A stretch of DNA of 10,064 nt from Planctomycetaceae bacterium (GCA_024642765.1 JAHEAM010000107.1:1-10064), one strand, 5' to 3'. Shown: positions 1 through 7,908, counted from the stretch's first letter. Numbers and translations are program-made. The notes: generated from the letters alone by a model not told the origin.

Positions 1-858
1 CAGATGGTGTTGTGGGATGGTGCAGTTGGTATCGACGGCATTGCGTCGAAAGTGACATATCGAAATCTTGCGTGGGCGGCGGCAGTGATGTTAGTTGCAA
101 TTGGCGTGAGTCGGAATTTGGTGGGGTTGATTGAATTGTGTTTGCCACGGCGATTGCCCTTGGATAAAGGAGGGCGTTTTGCGGTTTCTTTTGTGACGCG
201 TTACGTTGTTTCGTTGATTGGGCTTGTAATTGCAGCTCATCAATTGGGGTTTAGCTGGGATCGGGTTCAATGGCTTGCAGCCGGATTGACCGTTGGATTA
301 GGGTTTGGGCTGCAAGAAGTATTCGCGAACCTTGTTTCTGGTATCATCATATTGCTGGAACGCCCTGTGCGAGTGGGCGATTATGTATCAGTCAACGCGG
401 TCAGTGGAACGGTTACTAAAATGGCATTGCGAGCGACGACGATTGTGGATTCCGATCGTCGCGAGTGGATTGTGCCTAACAAGAAGTTCATTACCGACGA
501 TGTTATGAATTGGACGCTGACGGATACTGTTTCGCGGGCAGTGTTTGCGTTGGCGGTTCCTCACGGTAGTGACACACGGCTGGTACAGCAAACTTTGTTG
601 GATGTTGCACGGCGACAGTCGGCTGTGTTGGATTATCCTGAACCATCTGCGGTACTAGTTAAGATTGGGCCACGGTCTTTGGACTATGAACTGCGTTTGT
701 TTCTGCCGTCTCGCTCAGGTTTCTCGACTTTTCAGAACAACTTGCATGTGGAAATCAACGATGCGTTGCGGCAGGCTGGGGTTGATCTATCAATAACAAT
801 GGGTGAGGGGGTACTGGAAAGCGTTTCTGCGGCGCCATCCGTGCGTCGGGCAGCGTAG
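1..858 (+). CDS. MscS-family mechanosensitive ion channel, C-terminal part (5' truncated by window)
   Basis: This is an inner-membrane channel that should open under membrane tension and release solutes during osmotic downshift. The frame is open at base 1 (a CAG codon before the first ATG at 4), so the true start lies upstream. Counting from that ATG, hydrophobic helices lie at about residues 21-45 and 60-80. The pore-lining helix follows at about 88-117, with the family signature GFGLQEVFANLVSG and then LLERPVRVGDYV, which opens the beta domain. WIVPNKKF at about 155-162 is the usual MscS beta-domain strand, and the rest is the alpha/beta vestibule ending near residue 270. The GFGLQE...ERPVR wording resembles the large MscK/MscM-type channels more than small MscS, so the missing part may be long; this is inference. 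No clear terminator follows the stop. Confidence 0.9.
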   Translation, partial: QMVLWDGAVGIDGIASKVTYRNLAWAAAVMLVAIGVSRNLVGLIELCLPRRLPLDKGGRFAVSFVTRYVVSLIGLVIAAHQLGFSWDRVQWLAAGLTVGLGFGLQEVFANLVSGIIILLERPVRVGDYVSVNAVSGTVTKMALRATTIVDSDRREWIVPNKKFITDDVMNWTLTDTVSRAVFALAVPHGSDTRLVQQTLLDVARRQSAVLDYPEPSAVLVKIGPRSLDYELRLFLPSRSGFSTFQNNLHVEINDALRQAGVDLSITMGEGVLESVSAAPSVRRAA

Positions 859-1173
859 GCGAAGGCGAGTTTTTCCTAGAATGAAGGGTAGGGGACTCCC
901 AGAATTGCCAAGTGCCTTGCTGCAACGGCTGAACAACTAGGAGCCCATAAAGCATCAAACTGCCCTAAAACCTTGGACTTTGACAAATTAGAAATGCATT
1001 TTTAGTGGCGGTCACGCTAAGATAAAGTTTCAGATGTCAGTGGTGTCAACCAACGTCGCCATGACTGATCGGCAGTTGGGATCGAGTACTTACTTTTTTA
1101 GTCGCTGCCTGCTGCATGTTTACAATTTTTTAAGACTAAACATGCGCGACGTATTTTGCAAAGTGTTTCAACA
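859..1173. other. Intergenic spacer between the channel gene and the zinc-ribbon gene
   Basis: I find no convincing gene here; the short frames lack conserved motifs. TTGACA at 980-985 is a perfect -35 hexamer, but the base run at the right distance (TAGTGG, 1003-1008) is a poor -10, so I do not call a promoter. The clear element is the inverted repeat at 1114-1145, listed separately. No strong intrinsic terminator for the channel gene is visible, and the small GGGA-CT-CCC palindrome near 892-900 has no T-run behind it. Confidence 0.6.
1114..1145. promoter_or_regulatory. Perfect 9-bp inverted repeat upstream of the zinc-ribbon gene
   Basis: The arms GCATGTTTA (1114-1122) and TAAACATGC (1137-1145) are exact reverse complements around a 14-nt AT-rich centre. 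The second arm ends 28 nt before the ATG at 1174. This is either a dimeric operator near the promoter or a 5'-leader hairpin. It is not a typical terminator, because no T-run follows the second arm on the plus strand. The function is inferred only from position and symmetry. Confidence 0.5.
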
Positions 1174-2325
1174 ATGAAAATCCGATTTCGTTGTCGTTGT
1201 GGTAAATTAATGCAGGTGGAGTCAAGTGCTGCCGGCAAACGTTGCCAATGCTTGGGATGCGGAAAAAAAGTTCGAATTCCAGTACCAGAATCAGAAGTCG
1301 TTGATGGCGAACTTCTCGAACCCGAATTCGACAAGTCTGAATTTGCTGGTACCCGTTCTTCAGCGCCTGCAATGTTTCCGCCAAGTAGTTCTCGACTAGC
1401 GGCAAATGCTCCGCGGCGATTGCAATCGGCAGCGAATCATTCACTAGGTGCGCAGCGGCTTGGATTTGTATTGTTGTGTGTATTGGGTGGTTTATTGTTT
1501 GTCGCTGGTTTCGCAGGCGTCGCCTATTTGCTTGCCAACGTCATGTATAGCGCCCTGCAAACAGTTGCCAGTAATTCCAATGCAAACACAAATTCACCGA
1601 TCGATGTTTTCCCGACCGAATCGGGCAACAACCAAGCTGAATCGGAAAGCTCCAGTCAGGACGCTTCGGTGGCAGCCGAACCGTCAAAAACTGAAGCACC
1701 AATAGTTACCGAAGAGCCTATCTTGGCGCCACAGAATAACGGAAAAAAAGGTGCCGTGGGTGGTGCCATGGCAACGCCTCCGGTCGATTCTGGGCGCAGC
1801 GAGTACTCGCCGGTAACTGGTGGAAACCGAGACTTTCCTGGATCGCGAAGTGCTCCATCGGAGACACCGAACAACAGATCATACGACTCGACTGGTACGC
1901 GCGGCTCGCCAGGGATTCCAGATACGTCTGGTGGCAATGCCAGTTACGATTCGCAAGGTAGTCGGGGTGCTCCTAGTGTTCCTGGTTCAATCGATTCAGG
2001 AGCGACAAGTCCACGATCACCACGCGGGATCAATCCGAAGGACCTTTTTCAGACCATTGAAAACGAAGGCTGTGTCATCATTTTTTTCACGATTGAGGGT
2101 GATTTCGACAATACGGAAATTTCAAAGAAGTTGGCCACTCGACTTGGTACGACTCAATATGGAGCCTTCAATCGTGGCGGCAAGGCGGGAATGAAGTTTG
2201 AATATGATGGTTCGATGGATTACGTAATAGAAGTCCTTGATTTTGTTCGTGTGGATTTAGTCGAAGAAAAAAAACGCACGATCTATGTGACAGTTTTGAA
2301 GGATCAACAGAGACCAAGAAATTAG
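1174..2325 (+). CDS. Hypothetical zinc-ribbon, single-pass membrane protein with disordered linker and alpha/beta C-terminal domain
   Basis: I do not recognise this 383-residue protein as a named family. The ATG at 1174 is chosen over a TTG at 1156 because the zinc ribbon begins right after it. C7-x-C9 and C26-x-x-C29 form the ribbon, ending KKVRIP, a style common at the N-terminus of planctomycete membrane proteins. Residues about 97-121 form one transmembrane helix. Residues about 122-285 are rich in Ser, Pro, Gly, Asn and Glu and look disordered; two copies of a repeat starting SYDS (residues 236 and 257) are exactly 21 residues apart. Residues about 286-383 look folded, with a strand-helix-strand-strand-helix-strand pattern suggestive of a ferredoxin-like fold. 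With a ribbon in the cytoplasm, the C-terminal domain would sit across the membrane; this topology is inferred. The gene stands alone and converges on the activator gene. Confidence 0.8.
   Translation: MKIRFRCRCGKLMQVESSAAGKRCQCLGCGKKVRIPVPESEVVDGELLEPEFDKSEFAGTRSSAPAMFPPSSSRLAANAPRRLQSAANHSLGAQRLGFVLLCVLGGLLFVAGFAGVAYLLANVMYSALQTVASNSNANTNSPIDVFPTESGNNQAESESSSQDASVAAEPSKTEAPIVTEEPILAPQNNGKKGAVGGAMATPPVDSGRSEYSPVTGGNRDFPGSRSAPSETPNNRSYDSTGTRGSPGIPDTSGGNASYDSQGSRGAPSVPGSIDSGATSPRSPRGINPKDLFQTIENEGCVIIFFTIEGDFDNTEISKKLATRLGTTQYGAFNRGGKAGMKFEYDGSMDYVIEVLDFVRVDLVEEKKRTIYVTVLKDQQRPRN
1879..2004 (+). repeat. In-gene 63-bp (21-residue) imperfect tandem repeat
   Basis: Within the low-complexity linker of the zinc-ribbon protein, SYDSTGTRGSPGIP and SYDSQGSRGAPSVP begin exactly 21 codons apart (1879 and 1942). 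A looser relative, SRSAPSETP, lies 18 codons before the Arg of the first copy. The copies are clear at protein level but diverged in DNA, so the duplication is not recent. Confidence 0.55.
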
Positions 2326-2398
2326 TTGGGGCAATCGGGCGACTATTGCAAGATGCAAATAACCTATCGATGATCCCAGGTGTGTTTACGAGTCGCCC
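2326..2398. terminator. Possible weak shared terminator between convergent genes
   Basis: GGGCGACT (2337-2344) and AGTCGCCC (2391-2398) are exact reverse complements, with a small TTGCA/TGCAA stem inside the loop. The 46-nt loop and the absence of a T-run on either strand make this weak. The second arm overlaps the last codons of the activator gene. It is noted because it lies exactly where two convergent transcripts end. Confidence 0.2.
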
Positions 2399-4296
2399 CG
2401 AGAAATCTTGTAGTCTTCGATTTTGCGGTAAAGGGTTGCTCGGCTGATTCCAAGTAGTTTTGCCGCTTCAGGAACAGAGTTGTTTGTCCGTTTTAGTGCT
2501 TCGGCAATGAGATTTTGTTCCCAGTCGGAAATACGCAAGGATTCGAGTCCAACGTTGCTTGAACCTGGATCGCGAATGCCGATATCTTCGACGGCGATTT
2601 CATTTTCTTCAGCCATGACAACTGCCGAGTCGATCACGTTCCTCAATTGTCGAACGTTACCGGGCCAGTGATAGGCAAGAAGTAATCGGTTGGCCTCTTC
2701 ACTCAAGGCTAGATCGAATTTGCCATGCCGTTCGCGGAAGTGTTTCAAAAATCGGTCAATTAAAAGTTGAATATCGGCACCGCGATTGCGCAAGGGCGGA
2801 ATGTACAATTCATAGACGCCAAGACGGTAGTAAAGGTCTTCGCGAAAGCGTTTCTCACTGACAAATTCTCGTAGGTCTCGGTTTGTAGCGCAGATCACTC
2901 GTACGTCGACCGTGATTTGTTCGGTGCTCCCGACAGGCATGAATGGGTGGCCTTCGAGAATTCGCAGCAATTTGGCTTGACCTTCCAGCGTCAATTCACC
3001 AATCTCGTCTAGAAATAACGTGCCCAAGTCAGCTTGTTGGAACCATCCGATATGATCTCGATCGGCGCTTGTAAAAGCGCCTTGTTTGTGGCCAAACAAT
3101 TGGCTTTCCATCAGGTCTCGCGGAATGGCAGCGCAGTTGACGGTGAGCATAGGGCGATCGCCTCGAGGGCTATTTTTGTGGATTGCCCGCGCGACGAGCT
3201 CTTTGCCGACTCCGCTTTCGCCACGAATCAAAACACATCCCGAGGCCTTCGCAACGCGAGTGATTTTTGATTTAAGTTCCGTCATTTCCGAGCTATCGCC
3301 AATCAGCTCGTCAAACACTGCGCTCTTAAGCAATAGACTGGAGTGGGCGGCGGCCAGGCTTGCTTTTTGGTTTGCCTGTCGCAGGGCCCGGACCATGATA
3401 TTTGCGAGCGCGGACGCGAGTTCAACATGTGACTCTTCGAATCTTTGTTCTTGACGGTACAAGTGTATTGCACCTTGGACTATTTGTTGTGTGTCGTCAC
3501 CGGCTGGCGAGTTCAAAATCAAGGGCACGCAAATGGCGTCGGCATAGTTTCCGCCGTTATCTGAGGAATCGTATTCGACCCGAATGGTATGCTTTTCTAA
3601 GACAACGCGTTTCGTAAGGTCTTGTCGCAGTTGTAACTTTTTGGCTTCGTATTCTGGATAGACCCATTTCGGTTTTAATTTGCCAGTTTCATGCAACCAA
3701 AGAAATCCAGCGACGTTCGCGGAGGTTCGTTCCTGCAGTCGTGACATACAAATCTGCACGACTTCATCTGGATCGTTTGCACTCAGCAGCTTGACACTAA
3801 TTTGGAATAGAAAGAAAAAGTCTTGTCCAATATTGCTTCCGCGCAGAAAGTTCAGCGTGTACTGACCAAACTCGTTCGTGTCATGAGAACGATCGAAGAC
3901 GATTGTCGTTGACGTCGGCGTTTCCTCTTCGGTTTCACTCTTTTTGTTATCGTCACCGACAACAACCATCGAGAAGGTGAAATGATTTGAGCCGATTCTA
4001 ATTTGTGTCCCTTCGATTAATTGGGCGTTATCGACTTGTTGCCCGTTTACGTATGTGCCATTGCTACTGCCTCGGTCAGTGATCCACCAACCCTCGTCGT
4101 CACGATTAATTGCGGCGTGAACGCGCGAGCATTGCGGGTCGTTTAAGGCAATTTGGCATTGCCAATCGCGACCGAGCAAATTGGGTTCTGTTGGATTCAG
4201 TTCGAACCGAGCGCCCGAATTGACGCCTGCGTTCATCAGTAAGAATGCTGTCACGATGCAATTGTCATAGGATTGGGAGATGGATGCCGAACCCAT
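2386..4296 (-). CDS. Sigma54-dependent transcriptional activator with FHA and GAF-like sensor domains
   Basis: This 636-residue bacterial enhancer-binding protein should open promoters held by sigma54-RNA polymerase through ATP hydrolysis. An FHA domain covers about 15-110 (GR at 42-43, SRVH at 58-61, SSNGTYVNG at 77-85), so it probably senses a phosphothreonine partner. Residues about 165-305 fit a GAF-type sensor, called from position and pattern only. The AAA+ domain covers about 330-560, with Walker A GESGVGKE (359-366) and Walker B LFLDEIGEL (427-435, D430/E431). FREDLYYRL follows in the sensor/arginine-finger region, then WPGNVRQLRN. The C-terminus (about 596-632) is a Fis-type HTH ending GISRATLYRKIEDY. 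The sigma54-contact loop is GAFTSA (406-411), where the family consensus is GAFTGA. The ATG at 4296 leaves the first FHA strand intact. No receiver domain is present, so kinase-linked control through FHA is inferred. The gene is divergent from the protease gene. Confidence 0.93.
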   Translation of the reverse strand: MGSASISQSYDNCIVTAFLLMNAGVNSGARFELNPTEPNLLGRDWQCQIALNDPQCSRVHAAINRDDEGWWITDRGSSNGTYVNGQQVDNAQLIEGTQIRIGSNHFTFSMVVVGDDNKKSETEEETPTSTTIVFDRSHDTNEFGQYTLNFLRGSNIGQDFFFLFQISVKLLSANDPDEVVQICMSRLQERTSANVAGFLWLHETGKLKPKWVYPEYEAKKLQLRQDLTKRVVLEKHTIRVEYDSSDNGGNYADAICVPLILNSPAGDDTQQIVQGAIHLYRQEQRFEESHVELASALANIMVRALRQANQKASLAAAHSSLLLKSAVFDELIGDSSEMTELKSKITRVAKASGCVLIRGESGVGKELVARAIHKNSPRGDRPMLTVNCAAIPRDLMESQLFGHKQGAFTSADRDHIGWFQQADLGTLFLDEIGELTLEGQAKLLRILEGHPFMPVGSTEQITVDVRVICATNRDLREFVSEKRFREDLYYRLGVYELYIPPLRNRGADIQLLIDRFLKHFRERHGKFDLALSEEANRLLLAYHWPGNVRQLRNVIDSAVVMAEENEIAVEDIGIRDPGSSNVGLESLRISDWEQNLIAEALKRTNNSVPEAAKLLGISRATLYRKIEDYKISRGDS

Positions 4297-4783
4297 AATA
4301 TATCGCCCCGAGGATGTTCAGTCGATGGAATGACCGCCGGGAGAGAAAGTCTTTGCAAAAAAACGCATTGTGATTGGCTGGAAACTGTCGGATCTGGCTG
4401 AAAACGAAAATTGGAGTTGGCTCGTCTTCACCAAAAAGATTGAAATACGTCAACATCAATTTTCCGTACTGAGGCAAGGTTTGTTAGGACGGATTCAGAC
4501 GAGAATAGGCCTGCGATTTCTCGAAATGTCATGATTGACCGCAAACAAAGTCCGCAAATCGATCTTGCCGCAGCAAATTGCAAAGCCTACTATTTTTTGC
4601 TTTGACCTTTGCCGAAGCTAAGCCGACCACCAAAATATCGTTATATTGAAAAGCGATTTGCCTCACGCTGTTTAAAAACTGCGGAAACTTCGCGGTTCGA
4701 ACGAGGTAACTTAGTTTTGTACCTTGGGTCGTATTTTTTCAGCGACAAATTTTTTTGCGACGAACATCCCTTAGGAATTTCAC
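4297..4783. promoter_or_regulatory. Divergent intergenic region between the sigma54 activator and the S41 protease
   Basis: This 487-bp spacer must hold promoters for both flanking genes. I find no hexamer pair that I trust. TTGCCG followed 17 nt later by AAAATA (about 4609-4637) and TTGAAA followed by a TTTAAA at a long distance are weak candidates for the protease. I saw no clear sigma54 site (GG-N10-GC in a TGGCAC/TTGC context). CCGCAAA occurs at 4539-4545 and 4552-4558, 13 bp apart, and CCGCAGCAAA follows at 4568-4577; this is a possible protein-binding array. The reading frames here match nothing I recognise. Confidence 0.5.
4773..4776 (+). promoter_or_regulatory. Ribosome binding site for the S41 protease gene
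   Basis: AGGA lies 7 nt before the ATG at 4784. It supports this start, which also gives a complete signal sequence. It stands out because the SecA start in this window has no such signal. Confidence 0.6.
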
Positions 4784-6916
4784 ATGAAATATTCGAAATC
4801 ATTGTTTCTGCCAACTTTATGCTTGCGGGGCAAGCGGATTGGTGTTGAGGCACCGCACCGTCTCTCGTTCGCGATTATTGTTGCGGCTACATTGCTTGTT
4901 TGTTTCTTGCCGCGATTTGGATCGGCGTTTCAAGTTCTAGACGAAGTCTCCAAAGAAGACCGCCAGGCGACACGTGTCGTCGCGATTTTGATGGAACGCG
5001 ATCATCTTCTGCACCGAAATATTGATGACCAAATCGCTCAACGCAGTCTAAAGCAGTTCTTGAAATCTCTGGACCCAATGAAAATGTATTTTTTGGAATC
5101 GGATTTCGAGGAGTTCAAGGCCAAGGAAGACAAAATCGACGATGAGATTCGCAAAGGCGACTTTACTGAAGCGTTTGCGATATTTGAACGATTTGAATCT
5201 CGGATCGACGACAGCGTCGCCCTGGCGCAAAAGTGGCTCGATACCGAGCACGATTTCACTGCAGACGAAGTTATGGTTACCGACCGCGACCTAGTTGAAT
5301 ATGCAAAAAGCTTTGACGAACTCTCGGAACGCTGGCGAAAGCGAATCAAATATGACATCCTCGTTGAGCAAAGCAGCCGCGATTCGAAATCAAAGGAAAC
5401 AGAACCAGAAGATGTGAAATCGAAAACAGAGGTTTCCGTCGTTGAGCTTTTGAAAAAGCGTTACGTCATGTTCGCAAAGCGAATGAAACAACTTGATAAT
5501 GAAGATGTTGTCGAGATGTTTGTCACCGCGGTTACGACCAGTTTTGATCCGCACACCACCTACATGTCCAAGCGTACATTTGAAAACTTCATGATCCAAA
5601 TGCGACTCCAATTAGAAGGCATTGGGGCAACATTACAAGCTAATGACGATGGCTATACGGTCATCAAGCGAATCGTCCCCAACGGTGCTGCCGACAAGCA
5701 AGGCGACCTCGAGGTAGAGGACCGAATTGTCGGTGTCGGCCAGCAACCAGGCACCGAGTTTGTGGATGTTGTTGGAATGAAACTGGACGACGTCGTGGCG
5801 ATGATCCGAGGCAAAGCCGGAACGGTCGTCCGATTGAATGTACTCAAAGAAAGCGGCAGCGAAATGAAGGAAATTCAAATTGTCCGCGAAAAAATTGAAC
5901 TTGAAGATGAAGCAGCCCATGGCGAAATTTTCGAGGCAGGTAAGAAAGCTGACGGCTCAGCCTACAAAGTTGGTGTGATTGACCTGCCAAGTTTCTATTC
6001 CGGCCTTGGTTCCGGCGAATTGTCGCGCAGCACAACAACAGATGTCGAAAAAATTCTCAAAGAATTCAACCAAAAAAGTGTTGATGCGCTCGTTTTGGAC
6101 CTTCGTCGAAATGGTGGCGGAAGCTTGCGAGAGGCCATCGATTGCACAGGTCTCTTTATCGATCGCGGTCCAGTAGTCCAAGTTAAAGATTCACGCGGGC
6201 AAATTCAAGCCCTGAATGACGAACGTAGCGGAATGTCCTGGGACAAACCGATGGTCGTGTTGACCAGTAAATTCAGCGCCAGTGCAAGTGAAATTTTGGC
6301 CGGAGCGGTCAAGGACTACAATCGCGGTTTGATCGTTGGCGATTCGACGACACACGGCAAAGGCACGGTGCAAAGCCTGATCGATCTGAACGAGTATATT
6401 TTCAGAAGCCAAAATCCACCTAGTTTTTATGGCGCTCTGAAGATCACAATGCAACAATTCTACCGCCCCGACGGCGATAGTACTCAAAAGCGAGGTGTCT
6501 TTTCAGATGTCGTATTGCCATCGATTACGGACCATATGGACGTTTCAGAAACGGACTTAGATTACGCCGTTGAGTTTGATCGCGTGCCAACCGCGAATCA
6601 TACCGATTTGAACTTGGTTTCGCCTGAAATGATTAAGTCTTTGTCAGAAAAATCGCAGATGCGGGTCTCGCAGTCTGAAGATTTTCAAAAGGACCTTCGC
6701 CGGATCAATAAGTATGTCGAACTCAAAGAAGTGAAATCAGTTCCACTTAACTTGGGAAAATTTAACGCCCGCCGCGAAGAGTTTGATGCCGATAAAGAAG
6801 ATCGCGAACAGTTCGAAAAGCAAGTTAACGGTTCCAACAAGATTGAAAAGACGCCGTATCTAGAAGAGGTGTTTCGAATCACTACCGATTACATTGAAAT
6901 GCTTGGCAAGAGTTAA
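4784..6916 (+). CDS. prc: Prc/Tsp-type carboxy-terminal processing protease (S41 family, PDZ)
   Basis: This 710-residue envelope serine protease should cleave proteins near their C-termini. A basic start and a hydrophobic helix at about 28-42 form a signal sequence, with possible cleavage after GSA (46-48). The N-terminal helical region carries SFDPHTTYMS (253-262), a Prc landmark. The PDZ domain covers about 270-360, beginning near LEGIGA. The catalytic core has DLRRNGGGS (439-447), FSASASEIL with the probable nucleophile S500, and HGKGTVQ with the probable general base K526. The Ser-Lys spacing is 26 here and 25 in E. coli Prc, due to one extra residue in GDSTTHGKG. Residues about 570-700 form the charged C-terminal extension typical of long Prc proteins; E. 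coli Prc has 682 residues. AGGA lies 7 nt before the ATG. The gene is single, divergent from the activator, and ends at a strong terminator. Confidence 0.95.
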   Translation: MKYSKSLFLPTLCLRGKRIGVEAPHRLSFAIIVAATLLVCFLPRFGSAFQVLDEVSKEDRQATRVVAILMERDHLLHRNIDDQIAQRSLKQFLKSLDPMKMYFLESDFEEFKAKEDKIDDEIRKGDFTEAFAIFERFESRIDDSVALAQKWLDTEHDFTADEVMVTDRDLVEYAKSFDELSERWRKRIKYDILVEQSSRDSKSKETEPEDVKSKTEVSVVELLKKRYVMFAKRMKQLDNEDVVEMFVTAVTTSFDPHTTYMSKRTFENFMIQMRLQLEGIGATLQANDDGYTVIKRIVPNGAADKQGDLEVEDRIVGVGQQPGTEFVDVVGMKLDDVVAMIRGKAGTVVRLNVLKESGSEMKEIQIVREKIELEDEAAHGEIFEAGKKADGSAYKVGVIDLPSFYSGLGSGELSRSTTTDVEKILKEFNQKSVDALVLDLRRNGGGSLREAIDCTGLFIDRGPVVQVKDSRGQIQALNDERSGMSWDKPMVVLTSKFSASASEILAGAVKDYNRGLIVGDSTTHGKGTVQSLIDLNEYIFRSQNPPSFYGALKITMQQFYRPDGDSTQKRGVFSDVVLPSITDHMDVSETDLDYAVEFDRVPTANHTDLNLVSPEMIKSLSEKSQMRVSQSEDFQKDLRRINKYVELKEVKSVPLNLGKFNARREEFDADKEDREQFEKQVNGSNKIEKTPYLEEVFRITTDYIEMLGKS

Positions 6917-7104
6917 TTTCCAAGCTTGTCTTCGGCTAATTCAAAGTAAACGATGCGAATGCGAGTGACTTTTGTTTACTCGCATTCGTTTTTTTGTTGA
7001 AGTGTTCTTTGGTTTTTTAACCAATCGGTCAAGGAGAGAGCAAAGTCGTCTGTAACGCCGGAGCTTCGGTTTGTGATTTTGGGATAAATCGTTTTGTTGC
7101 GTTT
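6917..7104. other. Spacer between convergent protease and hydrolase genes
   Basis: Besides the terminator at 6956-6995, there is a small AT-rich palindrome, TTGGTT-TTTT-AACCAA (7009-7024). It has no T-run on the minus strand and is a poor terminator for the hydrolase gene. No reading frame here looks real. Confidence 0.6.
6956..6995 (+). terminator. Rho-independent terminator of the protease gene
   Basis: CGAATGCGAGT (6956-6966) pairs perfectly with ACTCGCATTCG (6978-6988) across an 11-nt loop, and seven Ts follow directly (6989-6995). It lies 40 nt after the stop of the protease gene. On the minus strand no T-run follows, so it serves the plus-strand gene. AGTAAAC (6945-6951) can pair instead with GTTTACT (6974-6980), which would compete for the right arm; this is probably weaker. 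Confidence 0.9.
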
Positions 7105-7908
7105 TTAGGTTAGCCGAATTCTTAGGCCGTCGTAGCCGACGTGGATGTTTGGCGGCAGTTTTGGATTGACTTCGTAATAGTCCAAGCTGCAACTGCAATG
7201 CGTGAAATAGGTTTGGCCAGGACAAAGTTGCTGGGCGACCGCGATGGCTTCGTCAATGGTGAAGTGTGTTGGATGCGGCGCAGGCCGCAAGGCATCGATA
7301 ATCAGGGTGTCCAGTCCCGTGAGTAAAGACCAGCTTGCCGGAGGAATGGCGTTAATGTCGGTACAGTAGGCAACGTTTCCGATGCGGAAACCAAGAACCT
7401 TAAATCTCGGACCATGCAACATGGGTATTGGAATCACTGTTGTGCCCAGGACGTCGAATTGTTGGTCCTCAATCAAGTGCATCGTGACAGCGGGAACTGC
7501 ACCCGCATGCGTTTGTTTGACATCGGCAAAAGCGTAGTCGAACGCCATTCGCAAACGGTCGGCCACAATTTTTCGGCAATAAATCGGAACGGGTCCACCA
7601 AGGTAATGTTGAAACATTCTCAAATCATCGAAGCCCATAACATGGTCGCTATGCTCGTGAGTATAAGCCACGGCGTGTACGATTCCGATTCCTTCGCGCA
7701 ACAATTGCATTCGCATGTCGGGCGCTGTATCGATTAATAAATTCCCCTCTGGTAGCCCCAGTATCACGCTGCAACGCGAACGCCGGTTCAAGAGACGGTT
7801 TTCCACACAGACATGGCAACTACAGCCAAGGGCAGGCACACCTACACTTGTGCCCGTCCCGAGCATGATCAATTCTCCCGTGATGTCGGTTGTGTGCGGC
7901 TGATTCAC
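7105..7908 (-). CDS. PhnP-like metallo-beta-lactamase-fold hydrolase (probable phosphodiesterase)
   Basis: This is a probable cytoplasmic dinuclear-metal phosphodiesterase of the PhnP-like group; the substrate is unknown and no other phosphonate genes are present. Numbered from the GTG at 7908 (268 residues), LGTGTSVGVP (16-25) opens the fold. THEHSDH (83-89) supplies H84, H86, D88 and H89. H165 (MLHGPRF), D184 (YCTDIN) and H237 (FTHCSC) complete the metal set. H215 lies 22 residues before H237, as His200 does before His222 in E. coli PhnP, where it is catalytic. C29, C31 and C34 (GCSCHVC) match PhnP's structural zinc ligands, and C240 stands where PhnP has His225. The protein ends GYDGLRIRLT. 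The start is uncertain: TTG 7968 is the longest; ATG 7866 has a good GGGAG 8 nt upstream but shortens the first strand; GTG 7908 keeps that strand. The gene is convergent with the protease gene. Confidence 0.87.
   Translation of the reverse strand: MNQPHTTDITGELIMLGTGTSVGVPALGCSCHVCVENRLLNRRSRCSVILGLPEGNLLIDTAPDMRMQLLREGIGIVHAVAYTHEHSDHVMGFDDLRMFQHYLGGPVPIYCRKIVADRLRMAFDYAFADVKQTHAGAVPAVTMHLIEDQQFDVLGTTVIPIPMLHGPRFKVLGFRIGNVAYCTDINAIPPASWSLLTGLDTLIIDALRPAPHPTHFTIDEAIAVAQQLCPGQTYFTHCSCSLDYYEVNPKLPPNIHVGYDGLRIRLT

Noticed and set aside
1136..1444. Minus-strand 102-codon frame over the start of the zinc-ribbon gene
   Set aside because: The plus-strand frame has an ordered zinc ribbon and helix, while the antisense frame shows no domain and is a shadow.
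4265..4477. Minus-strand 70-codon frame overlapping the start of the sigma54 activator
   Set aside because: It overlaps the activator start in another frame and has no recognisable domain; the region is better read as promoter DNA.
4895..4906. Possible lipobox (LLVC) in the protease signal sequence
   Set aside because: The residue before Cys40 is Val, whereas lipoboxes need Gly, Ala or Ser there; GSA at 46-48 is a better signal-peptidase I site.
7009..7024. TTGGTT-TTTT-AACCAA hairpin as a terminator for the hydrolase gene
   Set aside because: The stem is short and AT-rich, and no T-run follows on the minus strand.
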